From contig CAYNMW010000084.1 of NCBI GenBank assembly GCA_964398295.1, positions 1-20,053 of the forward strand: a DNA stretch of 20,053 nt. The letters run 5' to 3'. The notes beneath the pieces are model-generated. The model saw nothing but the letters and a program-made list of their open reading frames with translations, made no database searches and had not been told where the DNA came from. The translations under genes were made by a program, and so were the position numbers. Source of the stretch: CALFUK01 sp964398295 (GTDB taxonomy: Bacteria > Bacteroidota > Bacteroidia > Chitinophagales > Saprospiraceae). This document shows positions 1 to 6,455 of this stretch, piece by piece (within the stretch, counting starts at the first letter, position 1; each line of letters begins with the position of its first letter).

Positions 1-972
1 TTTGGTGTCATCATCTCCTGTCCCAAAAGTTGCATAAAAGTCTTCTGCAGTAGGCCCGATATGTTGTTCATCAGGTCTGTTCTTATAGGTCCAGCTATAA
101 ATATCAAGTTTGGATAACTTGTCAAGAATGTCCTCGCTATTTATATCCGCATGAATGTCTTTGAAATGGACAGATGATGGATTAGCAAGCCCCGCAGTGA
201 CCTCAAATGTGCCATTGATTCTGACAAAGTCATTGTCAAATTCTCCGTAAATGAGTGGCTCTTCACTTCCATTAAAAAAATTTGTAGTGTCCATGTCTAT
301 GTAAAGCCTCATGTCTGAATTTATTGAAGTAGGTCCTGCACCTACTCCAATAACAACATTTGCAGAGCCAAATGAATTTTTATGTCCCGCATTCTGTCCT
401 AATAAAATATTATAATTGCCTCTTATATTAGAACTGCCAGTCCCAAACCCGAAAAAGGAGTTACTGTTTCCAGTAATAGATTCGAATCCTGAACCTGAAC
501 CGAAAAAACAATTATTGGATCCTTTATTTTTAAATCCAGATCGTCGACCAAAAAATGAGTTTTCACATCCTACATCATTCCCAAAACCTGCATCCCCACC
601 AAAAAATGAATTACTCTCTCCATCCACATTATTAAAACCTGCATCCTCACCAAAAAATGAATTGTTTTCTCCGTCTCTATTATTGAATCCTGCCGCCTGC
701 CCAAAAAATGAATTATTTTCACCTGTATCGTTTTTCTCTCCACACCTAGCTCCAAAAAATGAATTGCTATTTCCACTAGTCACTATATTCCCTGCATTAC
801 CTCCCATAATGGTATTGTCACTACCCGTCATGCCAGCATTGCCTGCATTTTGACCTACCGCAGTATTGAAATTTCCAGTTCCTGCGTTTGCGCCAGACCC
901 TGCTGCATAATTTTGCGCATGTGCTAATTGAATAGAAAATAAAATGATGGGGATGATTATAAGGTTTTTCAT
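1..972 (-). CDS. Surface protein with 17-residue repeats and S74/tail-fiber-type chaperone region (partial, C-terminus off window)
   Basis: The frame is open from ATG 972 to the window edge (324 codons), so the C-terminus is missing. The N-terminus is a signal peptide (MKNLIIIPIILFSIQLAHAQ), implying export. Residues about 65-175 carry a 17-residue repeat built round NSFFG followed by small residues and G, N or D turns, as in the beta-helical heads of trimeric adhesin-like proteins. Near the edge lies SWTYKNRPDEQHIGPTAEDF, the typical start of the peptidase S74 / intramolecular chaperone domain found in tail-fiber-type proteins of Bacteroidota. A second in-frame ATG at 990 directly follows a stop codon; I prefer 972 because the signal peptide then has the normal form. 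Likely a secreted or surface-anchored fibrous protein; its ligand is unknown. No functional link to the hydrogenase genes is evident. Confidence 0.8.
   Translation of the reverse strand, partial: MKNLIIIPIILFSIQLAHAQNYAAGSGANAGTGNFNTAVGQNAGNAGMTGSDNTIMGGNAGNIVTSGNSNSFFGARCGEKNDTGENNSFFGQAAGFNNRDGENNSFFGEDAGFNNVDGESNSFFGGDAGFGNDVGCENSFFGRRSGFKNKGSNNCFFGSGSGFESITGNSNSFFGFGTGSSNIRGNYNILLGQNAGHKNSFGSANVVIGVGAGPTSINSDMRLYIDMDTTNFFNGSEEPLIYGEFDNDFVRINGTFEVTAGLANPSSVHFKDIHADINSEDILDKLSKLDIYSWTYKNRPDEQHIGPTAEDFYATFGTGDDDTK
430..785. repeat. 51-bp tandem coding repeats
   Basis: On the plus strand the core CCAAAAAATGA recurs every 51 bases (for example at 548, 599, 650, 701 and 752), with more diverged copies near 497 and 446. 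In the minus-strand protein each unit is 17 residues with the core NSFFG. The spacing is constant and the copies differ mostly at the variable positions, so this is a coding repeat of the surface protein rather than a non-coding array. Confidence 0.9.
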
Positions 973-1027
973 AATGATAGATTTTTCCATTTAATGGTGC
1001 TAATCTATACCCTTTATGAATTTTGGG

Positions 1028-1073
1028 GTTCACAGAATATCGTGAAAAGAAAAACTCATGGTATTCTGTGAAC
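1028..1073. repeat. Long perfect inverted repeat (hairpin)
   Basis: GTTCACAGAATA at 1028-1039 is exactly complementary to TATTCTGTGAAC at 1062-1073. The stem extends by two more pairs (one G-T) around an 18-base A-rich loop. It lies about 38 bases upstream of the open frame of the surface-protein gene and downstream of the toxin remnant. Neither side has a convincing T-tract, so a simple intrinsic terminator is only one possibility; a processed mRNA leader or a remnant of a mobile element are others. Confidence 0.75.
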
Positions 1074-1147
1074 GTGATGGCTATACACGAGGTACTAAGC
1101 GCATGCTTCGGCTGTATGGCGATGTAATAGCTTGTTATGCTTCGTCA
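1071..1147. repeat. Cassette-boundary-like repeat, left copy
   Basis: GGCTATACACG at 1079-1089 is repeated exactly and directly at 1669-1679. TGTTATGCTTCGTCA at 1133-1147 matches the reverse complement of 1685-1699 at 14 of 15 bases. The segment can also fold on itself: ATGGCTATACA pairs imperfectly with the stretch around 1108-1120. Sequences ending in GTTATGC with an imperfect hairpin resemble attC-type recombination sites of gene cassettes, but the fit is loose. Confidence 0.4.
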
Positions 1148-1438
1148 TTTTAATTTTATGTGTTCTTTTGAAGAATGATGTATTGTCAGAATATCAATTT
1201 CACTCGAACTTAATATTCTATATACAATTCGATATCTTCCTTCTATTAGTTCTCGGATTTCCTTTTTATCAAATTCAGGAACTATCCGACCTATTTCTAT
1301 GAAATCTTTCAGTGTATGTGTTCTAAGTTTAATCTTTGTGACTTGTCTTTTAGCTTAGTATTTTGAATCTAAAGAGATATAGTCATGGATATTCTTAAGA
1401 TCTTTTACTGCTTGTTCTGTCTAATTTATCCGAACCAC
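1145..1438 (-). pseudogene. Decayed ParE/RelE-family toxin
   Basis: Reading the minus strand from a GTG at 1438 gives 98 codons including the stop, the usual ParE/RelE size, but with two in-frame stops: TAG at 1421-1423, where a Trp codon would fit (WTEQAVKDL), and TAA at 1355-1357, where a Tyr codon would fit (SLDSKYYAKRQV). Between and after them the toxin sequence is intact, including RELIEGRYRIVYRI and the end EIDILTIHHSSKEHIKLK before TGA at 1145. This family normally acts as a ribosome-dependent mRNase or gyrase poison neutralised by the antitoxin encoded just upstream. With two nonsense codons no full toxin can be made. The frame is my own translation. Confidence 0.8.
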
Positions 1439-1607
1439 GTTTCATTTGTTGTTCAAGTTCTTGCTCACTTACCTTGTTGTTTTCCATTGAATCATTTAGA
1501 CCGTTATCTACTTTTTCAATAAAAACTAGTCGTTCAACAAGCTCTTCAATGGTAAATTTTTCTGGAAGGTTTTCTATTTGCTCCTTCAGTTTAGCTTTTG
1601 ATATCAT
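1395..1607 (-). pseudogene. Type II antitoxin with frameshifted C-terminus
   Basis: The 70-residue frame starts MISKAKLKEQIENLPEKFTI and continues with EELVERLVFIEKVDNGL, the helical pattern of small antitoxins paired with ParE/RelE toxins in Bacteroidota. The last 15 residues (KRGSDKLDRTSSKRS) look wrong. One extra base after ATGAA near 1441 would give MKTWFG and a stop, a typical antitoxin end, placing the stop where the toxin gene begins. I infer a one-base deletion, so the present reading frame runs on into the toxin remnant. Because the toxin is dead there is no selection to keep the antitoxin intact. The N-terminal part could still be expressed. Confidence 0.6.
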
Positions 1608-1661
1608 TAGGTTAATTTAACACAACTTTTGTTTAGTTCAAGTTATTTGACGAGAAATGGC

Positions 1662-1700
1662 CGTTGTCGGCTATACACGCAATTTGATGAAGCATAACAG
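1662..1700. repeat. Cassette-boundary-like repeat, right copy
   Basis: Contains GGCTATACACG at 1669-1679 and TGATGAAGCATAACA at 1685-1699, the partners of the two blocks at 1079-1089 and 1133-1147. Together the two copies bracket the toxin-antitoxin remnant exactly, and this copy ends about 30 bases from the stop of the receptor gene. No other function is visible in the 1608-1729 gap. Confidence 0.4.
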
Positions 1701-1729
1701 TGCGATATGAATCATTGGCGCATTGCCAC

Positions 1730-3892
1730 CTACCTAACAGCTGCACCAAACCTTGCAACAAAAGAAACATTAAAACTACGCCCAGCTTCCAAAAATACAT
1801 TCTGATTTCCTGGTGCTCCTCTGGAAACATGACTTCGATATTCATTATCAGCTAGATTGGTAATACTGGCAATTATCCTAGCATGCGGCATTTGACTGCC
1901 TAAATTATGGAGATTTAATCCCGCTTTAATATTCAGGATGGCATAACCTGGTGTTTCGATTTCATTTGGAGCCACATTATTTTGTTCTCCAACTAACAAC
2001 ACTTCTGGTTGCACGAAAAACTTATCATTTGCATCCCTATAGTGGTATCCTAGCCACGTTTGTAATGCAGGTATTGCTGGCAATGGATTGTCAGTTACGT
2101 TATTGTTACCATTAATCGTAGCTCCACTCAAAAAGGCGTAGGACAATGTACCAACTTTCACTTTCGCATTCCATTCAAATCCAGTAAGGGTTGCTTCTCC
2201 AATATTTTGGAATTGGATTGATGGTGCATCAGCAAAAGTCAAATCTGTTGCGACAAATAAATTGTTGAGGAAGTTTTGATAGAAGTTTGCCTCCAATGTC
2301 AAGGTCTTCGTTTTGTAATGGCCACTTAATTCGTAAAAGACACCTCGCTCTGGATCCAAGTCAGGATTAGGTACCAGAAAACCAGCGCCAACTGCTGTAA
2401 AGTGATATTTAGAAAATAAATCAGTGCCTCTAAAGGAGTTGGCGACATTTGCTTTTACACTAAATGCATCAGAAACAGAATATTTCAAACCTATATTTCC
2501 AGACACAGCAAAATCACTATCAGAAGTATTGTCTTCATTGTAAATCGATTGTATCGCTTCTATATCAAATGGGCCGTCATCGATACTGGTGCTGACATTG
2601 TCTACCCGAGCTGCAAGTAACAAGTTTAGTTTTTCGCTCAATTGCAATTCTTCAATCGCAAATACTCCAATACTCGTACTACGGCTGTCTGGTTGGATCT
2701 GACCTAATGGTGGGTCAATGACGTTTACTTCCGCACCAGCGGGATTAAATATCCGTATAAACAAATCGCGATGAGTACCAATTCTATTTTCACGCAGATA
2801 ATCTACACCCAAAGTCAACTTCGCTTTTTGACTTTGTCTCATAGTTGTATAAAACTTACCTCCGTAAAATGGTACGTCTACATCCAATTGTACTTGTATC
2901 GCTCTGTTGACATTGGTGGTCATTGGGAAAAAGATATTGGTCAATTGATTGATTTCCAGGTCCTGTCTTTTGTAAAATACCCTTGCCCCAATCGTCTCTA
3001 TTTTATCCGAAATATTTGATCCTTCATAACTAAGGTTAAGCGCACGTTGTTGATCCGGATTAAACAATCTGTTTACACGTGGAGGACCAGGTGCACCAAG
3101 CCCGCCAGGGAAACCTGTATTTTCATTCTCAAAATATTTACCACTTAATTCCAGACGATGATTCGGTGCCCAGGAATAACCAAGATTGAAATCTATATTA
3201 TTAGATTCGAATTGACTGTTTTCTATTTCTCCAGCTGGTGTATCTGTATTTCCTGCATCACGCAGACCTCCACCAACTAAAAAATCAAAACCATTCCCTC
3301 TTCCTTCTAATTCTACTCGACCTCTATACATGCTATTTACAGTATGGTAGCCTCCATATACACTGGCACCAATTTTAAAGTCTTTTCCAAATCCATTCTC
3401 TGCTTTTCTTGTTACTACATTGACAAGACCAGATATGGCATCACTGCCCCAAAACGCAGAGGCAGGCCCTTTTATGACTTCAATTTGTTCAATCTGAAAT
3501 GGATCTACGAGGCTATAGGATCGGATTCGACCCCCAACAAAAGGGTTGCCGTCAATAAGTATAGGTGCTCGTTCACGAGACAAACCTCTAATGATAGGCG
3601 TTGTTGCCAAACCACCATCACTTTGTCTGGTAACACCAGGTACGTACTGCAATGCTTCCGTTGGAGAAGTCGGCTGACTTTCAATAATTTCTCTTTGCCC
3701 AACAACATCAATATTGAGAGGGAGTCGATCTGCAATGGTAACAGATCTCGTTGCACTGACTAAGACTTCATCCGAAAAAACAGATAGAAGACTGTCTGCT
3801 ACTTGTGCCGTTAAAGTTGAATTCACAATTAGGAGTAATACCATCACTTGTATTACAGGTGTAGATTTTGTGATCATTATGTATTTTTTCAT
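1730..3892 (-). CDS. TonB-dependent outer-membrane receptor
   Basis: A 720-residue outer-membrane transporter of normal length for a receptor without extra N-terminal domains. A signal peptide ends near residue 30 (LIVNSTLTAQ). DEVLVSATR at 41-49 is a TonB-box-like start, followed by the plug (about 50-165) with PTEALQYVPGV, IRGLSRERAPILIDG and IEVIKGPASAFWGSDAISG. The rest is a beta-barrel ending in an aromatic-rich strand (FNVSFVARFG) with a short AAVR tail. It would import a scarce ligand using TonB/ExbBD energy; the ligand cannot be read from the sequence. It is divergent from the hydrogenase operon with 165 bp between the start codons. That invites, but does not prove, a role in nickel or iron supply. 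An alternative start is Met-6. Confidence 0.93.
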   Translation of the reverse strand: MKKYIMITKSTPVIQVMVLLLIVNSTLTAQVADSLLSVFSDEVLVSATRSVTIADRLPLNIDVVGQREIIESQPTSPTEALQYVPGVTRQSDGGLATTPIIRGLSRERAPILIDGNPFVGGRIRSYSLVDPFQIEQIEVIKGPASAFWGSDAISGLVNVVTRKAENGFGKDFKIGASVYGGYHTVNSMYRGRVELEGRGNGFDFLVGGGLRDAGNTDTPAGEIENSQFESNNIDFNLGYSWAPNHRLELSGKYFENENTGFPGGLGAPGPPRVNRLFNPDQQRALNLSYEGSNISDKIETIGARVFYKRQDLEINQLTNIFFPMTTNVNRAIQVQLDVDVPFYGGKFYTTMRQSQKAKLTLGVDYLRENRIGTHRDLFIRIFNPAGAEVNVIDPPLGQIQPDSRSTSIGVFAIEELQLSEKLNLLLAARVDNVSTSIDDGPFDIEAIQSIYNEDNTSDSDFAVSGNIGLKYSVSDAFSVKANVANSFRGTDLFSKYHFTAVGAGFLVPNPDLDPERGVFYELSGHYKTKTLTLEANFYQNFLNNLFVATDLTFADAPSIQFQNIGEATLTGFEWNAKVKVGTLSYAFLSGATINGNNNVTDNPLPAIPALQTWLGYHYRDANDKFFVQPEVLLVGEQNNVAPNEIETPGYAILNIKAGLNLHNLGSQMPHARIIASITNLADNEYRSHVSRGAPGNQNVFLEAGRSFNVSFVARFGAAVR

Positions 3893-3950
3893 GCGTGTTA
3901 AAGGATCACCCTTAGTAAGTGATATTCTAAATTTAACATTTATTCCAGAT

Positions 3951-3968
3951 TTAGAAAATATTTTCTAA
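3951..3968. promoter_or_regulatory. Perfect 18-bp palindrome in divergent intergenic region
   Basis: TTAGAAAATATTTTCTAA reads identically on both strands. It lies 58 bases upstream of the receptor start and 89 upstream of the hydrogenase small-subunit start, a suitable place for an operator serving one or both genes. It could bind a dimeric regulator, but the site does not match a consensus I can name with confidence. AT-rich palindromes can arise by chance in such DNA. Confidence 0.45.
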
Positions 3969-3987
3969 TATTCAGTTATTTCAAAAT

Positions 3988-4017
3988 TTTGGTTTAGCCA
4001 GATACGACTTATATTAC
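3988..4017 (+). promoter_or_regulatory. Possible Bacteroidota-type promoter of the hydrogenase operon
   Basis: TTTG at 3988-3991 is followed after 18 bases by TATATTAC at 4010-4017. This partly matches the Bacteroidota pattern TTTG / TAnnTTTG, whose last two bases are not met here. Transcription would begin near 4024, leaving a leader of about 35 bases. Confidence 0.3.
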
Positions 4018-4035
4018 AAATTAATATGGTCATTG

Positions 4036-4049
4036 TTGATCATGGTCAA
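4036..4049. promoter_or_regulatory. FNR/CRP-like inverted repeat
   Basis: TTGATCATGGTCAA matches the FNR-type pattern TTGATnnnnATCAA with one mismatch in the right half. ATGGTCA also occurs 16 bases upstream at 4026-4032. The box ends 8 bases before the small-subunit ATG, so if used it would more likely repress or affect the leader than activate. The regulator is unknown. Confidence 0.35.
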
Positions 4050-4057
4050 ATACTATT

Positions 4058-5224
4058 ATGAGCTCAAATAACGGTATGTCAGCCTCACAAAATGGTCGTA
4101 CATCCCTACTTCCAGACCATATAGAAGAAGTCCACGCTTTTTGGGTAGCAGGTGGAAGTTGTGATGGGTGCTCGATTGCAGCTGTTGGAGCTACTTCACC
4201 GTCTGTAGAAGATTTACTTCGCGGGGTACTACCCGGAATGCCAAAAGTTGTCTTACATCATCCTGTATTGGCTGTTGTTGCAGGTGAAGAATTTATCAAA
4301 CCATTCCGATTAGCTGCTAATGGAGAGCTAGGTGCTCCTTTTGTTGTGATAGGTGAAGGATCGATTATGGATGAGCGCATTGCCGCTGCTACTGGAGGAT
4401 ATTGGTCAGGTCTAGGTGCTGATGAGGATGAGAATGGCAATCCACAACCCATTCCTTCTTCAAGTTGGGTTTCTCGAATGAGTAAACACGCGGCAGCTAT
4501 GATAGCTGTAGGAACTTGTGCAACATGGGGCGGTGTGCCAGCAGCAGCTGGCAATCCAACAGATGCTGTAGGAATGATGGATTTTTTAGGTAAAGATTAT
4601 CGAAGTGCACTTGGACTTCCTGTTGTCAATTTGCCAGGTTGTGCACCACAAGGAGATAACATTACAGAGACAATTGCTGCAGTATTATTATTTCTGCACG
4701 GTCTTGGTCCATTACCGGAATTTGACGAGTTAGGAAGACCATCATGGTTGTTTGGGGAGACAGTCCATAGAGGATGTACCAGAGCAGGGTTTTATGAAGA
4801 GGGGAAATTTGCAGAGGAATATGGAGATAAAGAATGTCTTGTTGAAGTAGGATGTTGGGGTCCAGTTGTGCAATGCAACATCAATAAAAGAGGAGCTTTG
4901 AATGGTCAAGGTGGATGTATGAATATAGGTGCTCCATGTATCGGTTGCACGATGCCCGGATTTCCAGATAGTTTTGCGCCATTTTACTCCACACCACCAG
5001 GTACAATTGTGTCGTCCACCTTGTCAAGAGTTACGGGCAGCTTAATCAGTAACTTACGTGAAATGACAATGCAATATCAGAATCGAACAGTTAAATGGAA
5101 TAAAGATGGTGAGGTGCCTTCAGGATGGGGTCATGTTGAAGAACCTACTACACTCAAAAAGGTGATGCATTATGCCTATGAAAAATTGCAGTTTAAAGAT
5201 AGTCCAAAGCCAGGAACAAATTAA
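4058..5224 (+). CDS. hhyS: [NiFe]-hydrogenase small subunit, group 1h/1l type
   Basis: The electron-transfer subunit of a H2-oxidising [NiFe]-hydrogenase (388 residues) carrying three iron-sulfur clusters. C35 and C38 (WVAGGSCDGCS), C154 (GTCATWGG) and C195 (LPGCAPQ) fit the proximal cluster. H237, C240, C260 and C266 fit the distal one. C273, C294 and C297, ending in CIGCTMPGFPD, fit the medial one, with an extra C287 in GGCMNIG. The GGC...CIGCTMPGFPDSFAPF ending is typical of the group 1h lineage. There is no twin-arginine signal and no C-terminal membrane helix, so the subunit should stay in the cytoplasm, unlike classical membrane-bound group 1 enzymes. First gene of a long operon. I assign group 1h/1l from motifs; separating 1h from 1l needs a tree of the large subunit. 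The hhyS symbol follows the group 1h convention. Confidence 0.93.
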   Translation: MSSNNGMSASQNGRTSLLPDHIEEVHAFWVAGGSCDGCSIAAVGATSPSVEDLLRGVLPGMPKVVLHHPVLAVVAGEEFIKPFRLAANGELGAPFVVIGEGSIMDERIAAATGGYWSGLGADEDENGNPQPIPSSSWVSRMSKHAAAMIAVGTCATWGGVPAAAGNPTDAVGMMDFLGKDYRSALGLPVVNLPGCAPQGDNITETIAAVLLFLHGLGPLPEFDELGRPSWLFGETVHRGCTRAGFYEEGKFAEEYGDKECLVEVGCWGPVVQCNINKRGALNGQGGCMNIGAPCIGCTMPGFPDSFAPFYSTPPGTIVSSTLSRVTGSLISNLREMTMQYQNRTVKWNKDGEVPSGWGHVEEPTTLKKVMHYAYEKLQFKDSPKPGTN

Positions 5225-5229
5225 TTAGT

Positions 5230-5520
5230 ATGGATGATGCAACACTATATAAATATTATTTCATCGGACTAGCGATAGCAGTTGTGATCATTTTAGCTGC
5301 AGCTATTCTTTTACTTTTAGTAAGAGCTCAAGCGAAACGAATATTGACTTTGGCCACGGCAGCCCTTGGTCTTGTCAAGCAAATACGTGCCAATACAAAT
5401 AGTATTTGGGGACTGGAACAAACCAATGCAGTAGCAGGAGATATTTTAGAAGGAGCACAAGCAATAGAAGCACACGCAGGCCTAGTCGCACAAGCTCTTC
5501 ACGAAACCGAAAATCGATAA
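5230..5520 (+). CDS. Single-span mini membrane protein 1 (set A)
   Basis: A 96-residue protein starting 5 bases after the small-subunit stop. Residues about 10-31 form one strongly hydrophobic helix (FIGLAIAVVIILAAAILLLL), followed by a basic stretch (RAQAKR) and a helical, alanine-rich C-terminal half. By the positive-inside rule the C-terminal part lies in the cytoplasm, where the hydrogenase would be. The segment ANTNSIWGLEQTN then ILEGAQAIEAHAGL is loosely shared with the proteins starting at 5526 and 6149, so these look like diverged duplicates. I know no characterised family for it. Position between the two subunit genes suggests a structural or tethering role for the hydrogenase. Confidence 0.8.
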   Translation: MDDATLYKYYFIGLAIAVVIILAAAILLLLVRAQAKRILTLATAALGLVKQIRANTNSIWGLEQTNAVAGDILEGAQAIEAHAGLVAQALHETENR

Positions 5521-5525
5521 CCCAG

Positions 5526-5837
5526 ATGGATACACACATTAAACTTTGGATTTTATCATTGGTCATTGGACTTGTAGTTATCGGAGTAGTTGCATTCTTG
5601 CTTCACTTGATAAAATCTACAGCCAAAGATATTGATGATGCAGCAGCCCAGATTTGGACTCATGGTAAATTGACTGCAAATAATACAATTCAGATTCCAA
5701 TATTTTTATCTAAAACAAATCAAGTTGTAAAAAGTATATATGGATCAGCAGTGAATATTATCAAAGGCTCAGAGGCAATCAAACAACATGCAGGTGGATG
5801 TCCCGGCTGTCCAAAATGTGTATTAACCCACAACTAA
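5526..5837 (+). CDS. Single-span mini membrane protein 2 (set A) with CxxCxxC tail
   Basis: A 103-residue protein; ATG 5526 is chosen because it follows the preceding stop by 5 bases and places the hydrophobic helix (residues about 7-29, ILSLVIGLVVIGVVAFLLHL) at the N-terminus, as in its neighbours. A longer in-frame extension overlapping the previous gene is unlikely. The soluble part shares ANN/ANT...TNQVV...IIKGSEAIKQHAG with protein 1. It differs in ending HAGGCPGCPKCVLTHN, a CxxCxxC cluster that could bind a metal or an iron-sulfur cluster, or form disulfides. None of the four sister proteins has cysteines at this position. Function unknown; probably part of the hydrogenase membrane assembly. 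Confidence 0.8.
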   Translation: MDTHIKLWILSLVIGLVVIGVVAFLLHLIKSTAKDIDDAAAQIWTHGKLTANNTIQIPIFLSKTNQVVKSIYGSAVNIIKGSEAIKQHAGGCPGCPKCVLTHN

Positions 5838-5841
5838 GGAG
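5836..5841 (+). promoter_or_regulatory. Strong Shine-Dalgarno site for mini membrane protein 3
   Basis: AAGGAG lies 10 bases upstream of ATG 5852 and overlaps the stop codon of the preceding gene. It supports ATG 5852 over a longer in-frame extension, and stands out because most starts in this window have no such site. Confidence 0.6.
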
Positions 5842-5851
5842 AAAGTATACT

Positions 5852-6145
5852 ATGGAAATTATATTAATGATATTAACCATCCTTGCAGTTGTACTACTGG
5901 TTATTGTATTGGTTACTTATTTAGGATCAATTATCAAGTTATTAAATTCGATTGGTGGGAAGGGCGATAGTTATCTTGCTAAATTGAGATTGGGATTACG
6001 AGCAATCGAAACAGAGACAGGTCATTTGCCTACAGAAGTCACCAAACTGAATGGAGCATTAAGCGATACTGCAACTGGATTGGTTGTCGTCAACGAAAAT
6101 CTTGCAGGAACAATCACTGCAGCACTAAATCAAGAAAATCCATAA
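5852..6145 (+). CDS. Single-span mini membrane protein 3 (set B)
   Basis: A 97-residue protein preceded by a clear ribosome-binding site. Residues about 2-25 are a membrane helix (LMILTILAVVLLVIVLVTYL), followed by an amphipathic helical region. The pattern GLRAIETETGHLPTEVTKLN, then GAL, GLVVVNENL and I, recurs in the protein starting at 6456 (GLQKIVDDTD...TTINGAL...GLSSVDGHL), so these two form a second paralogous set distinct from the one at 5230, 5526 and 6149. No enzymatic motif is visible. The likely role is in a membrane stalk or anchor for the hydrogenase; this is inferred from gene position only. Confidence 0.8.
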   Translation: MEIILMILTILAVVLLVIVLVTYLGSIIKLLNSIGGKGDSYLAKLRLGLRAIETETGHLPTEVTKLNGALSDTATGLVVVNENLAGTITAALNQENP

Positions 6146-6148
6146 ACT

Positions 6149-6442
6149 ATGTCGCAAGCTGTACTTATACTTTGGGCAATTCTACTTGTGGTAACAGTAT
6201 TGTTACTCCCATTGATTGTTAGCCTTCTTCACAGAACCTGGAAAGCTAGTCGAAGCATAGAAAGATATTTTAAAGAAATGCTTGAAGCTGGGGTAGGCAT
6301 CGCTGGTAATACAGATGCAATCACAGCTCTTGATGATACCATTCAAGTAGCCAGTACCATGTTGGATGTTGCTGGAGGAATTAATAAAAACGCAGAAACT
6401 TTAAAAGGTGCTCTTGCGGATAGAGCTGCCAAATTAAATTAA
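6149..6442 (+). CDS. Single-span mini membrane protein 4 (set A)
   Basis: A 97-residue protein starting 3 bases after the previous stop. Residues about 4-27 are hydrophobic (ILWAILLVVTVLLLPLIVSL), followed by a basic flank (HRTWKASR) that predicts a cytoplasmic C-terminus. The soluble part (GNTDAITALDDTIQVASTML, then GGINKNAETLKGAL) aligns loosely with the C-terminal halves of the proteins at 5230 and 5526, without cysteines. No catalytic motif. Probably one component of the same hydrogenase-associated membrane assembly. Confidence 0.8.
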   Translation: MSQAVLILWAILLVVTVLLLPLIVSLLHRTWKASRSIERYFKEMLEAGVGIAGNTDAITALDDTIQVASTMLDVAGGINKNAETLKGALADRAAKLN

Positions 6443-6455
6443 ATGTAAATTAGAC

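Noticed and set aside
430..785. CRISPR-like regular spacing
   Set aside because: The 51-base periodicity lies within one open reading frame and reflects a 17-residue protein repeat; there are no conserved repeats separated by unrelated spacers and no cas genes.
416..853. Proline-rich plus-strand open frame
   Set aside because: It is the antisense reading of the NSFFG repeats; the minus-strand frame has a signal peptide and a recognisable S74-type region.
5406..5525. N-terminal extension of mini membrane protein 2
   Set aside because: The extra residues (rich in Arg and Ser) are an out-of-frame reading of the preceding gene; ATG 5526 gives the same N-terminal helix layout as the sister proteins.
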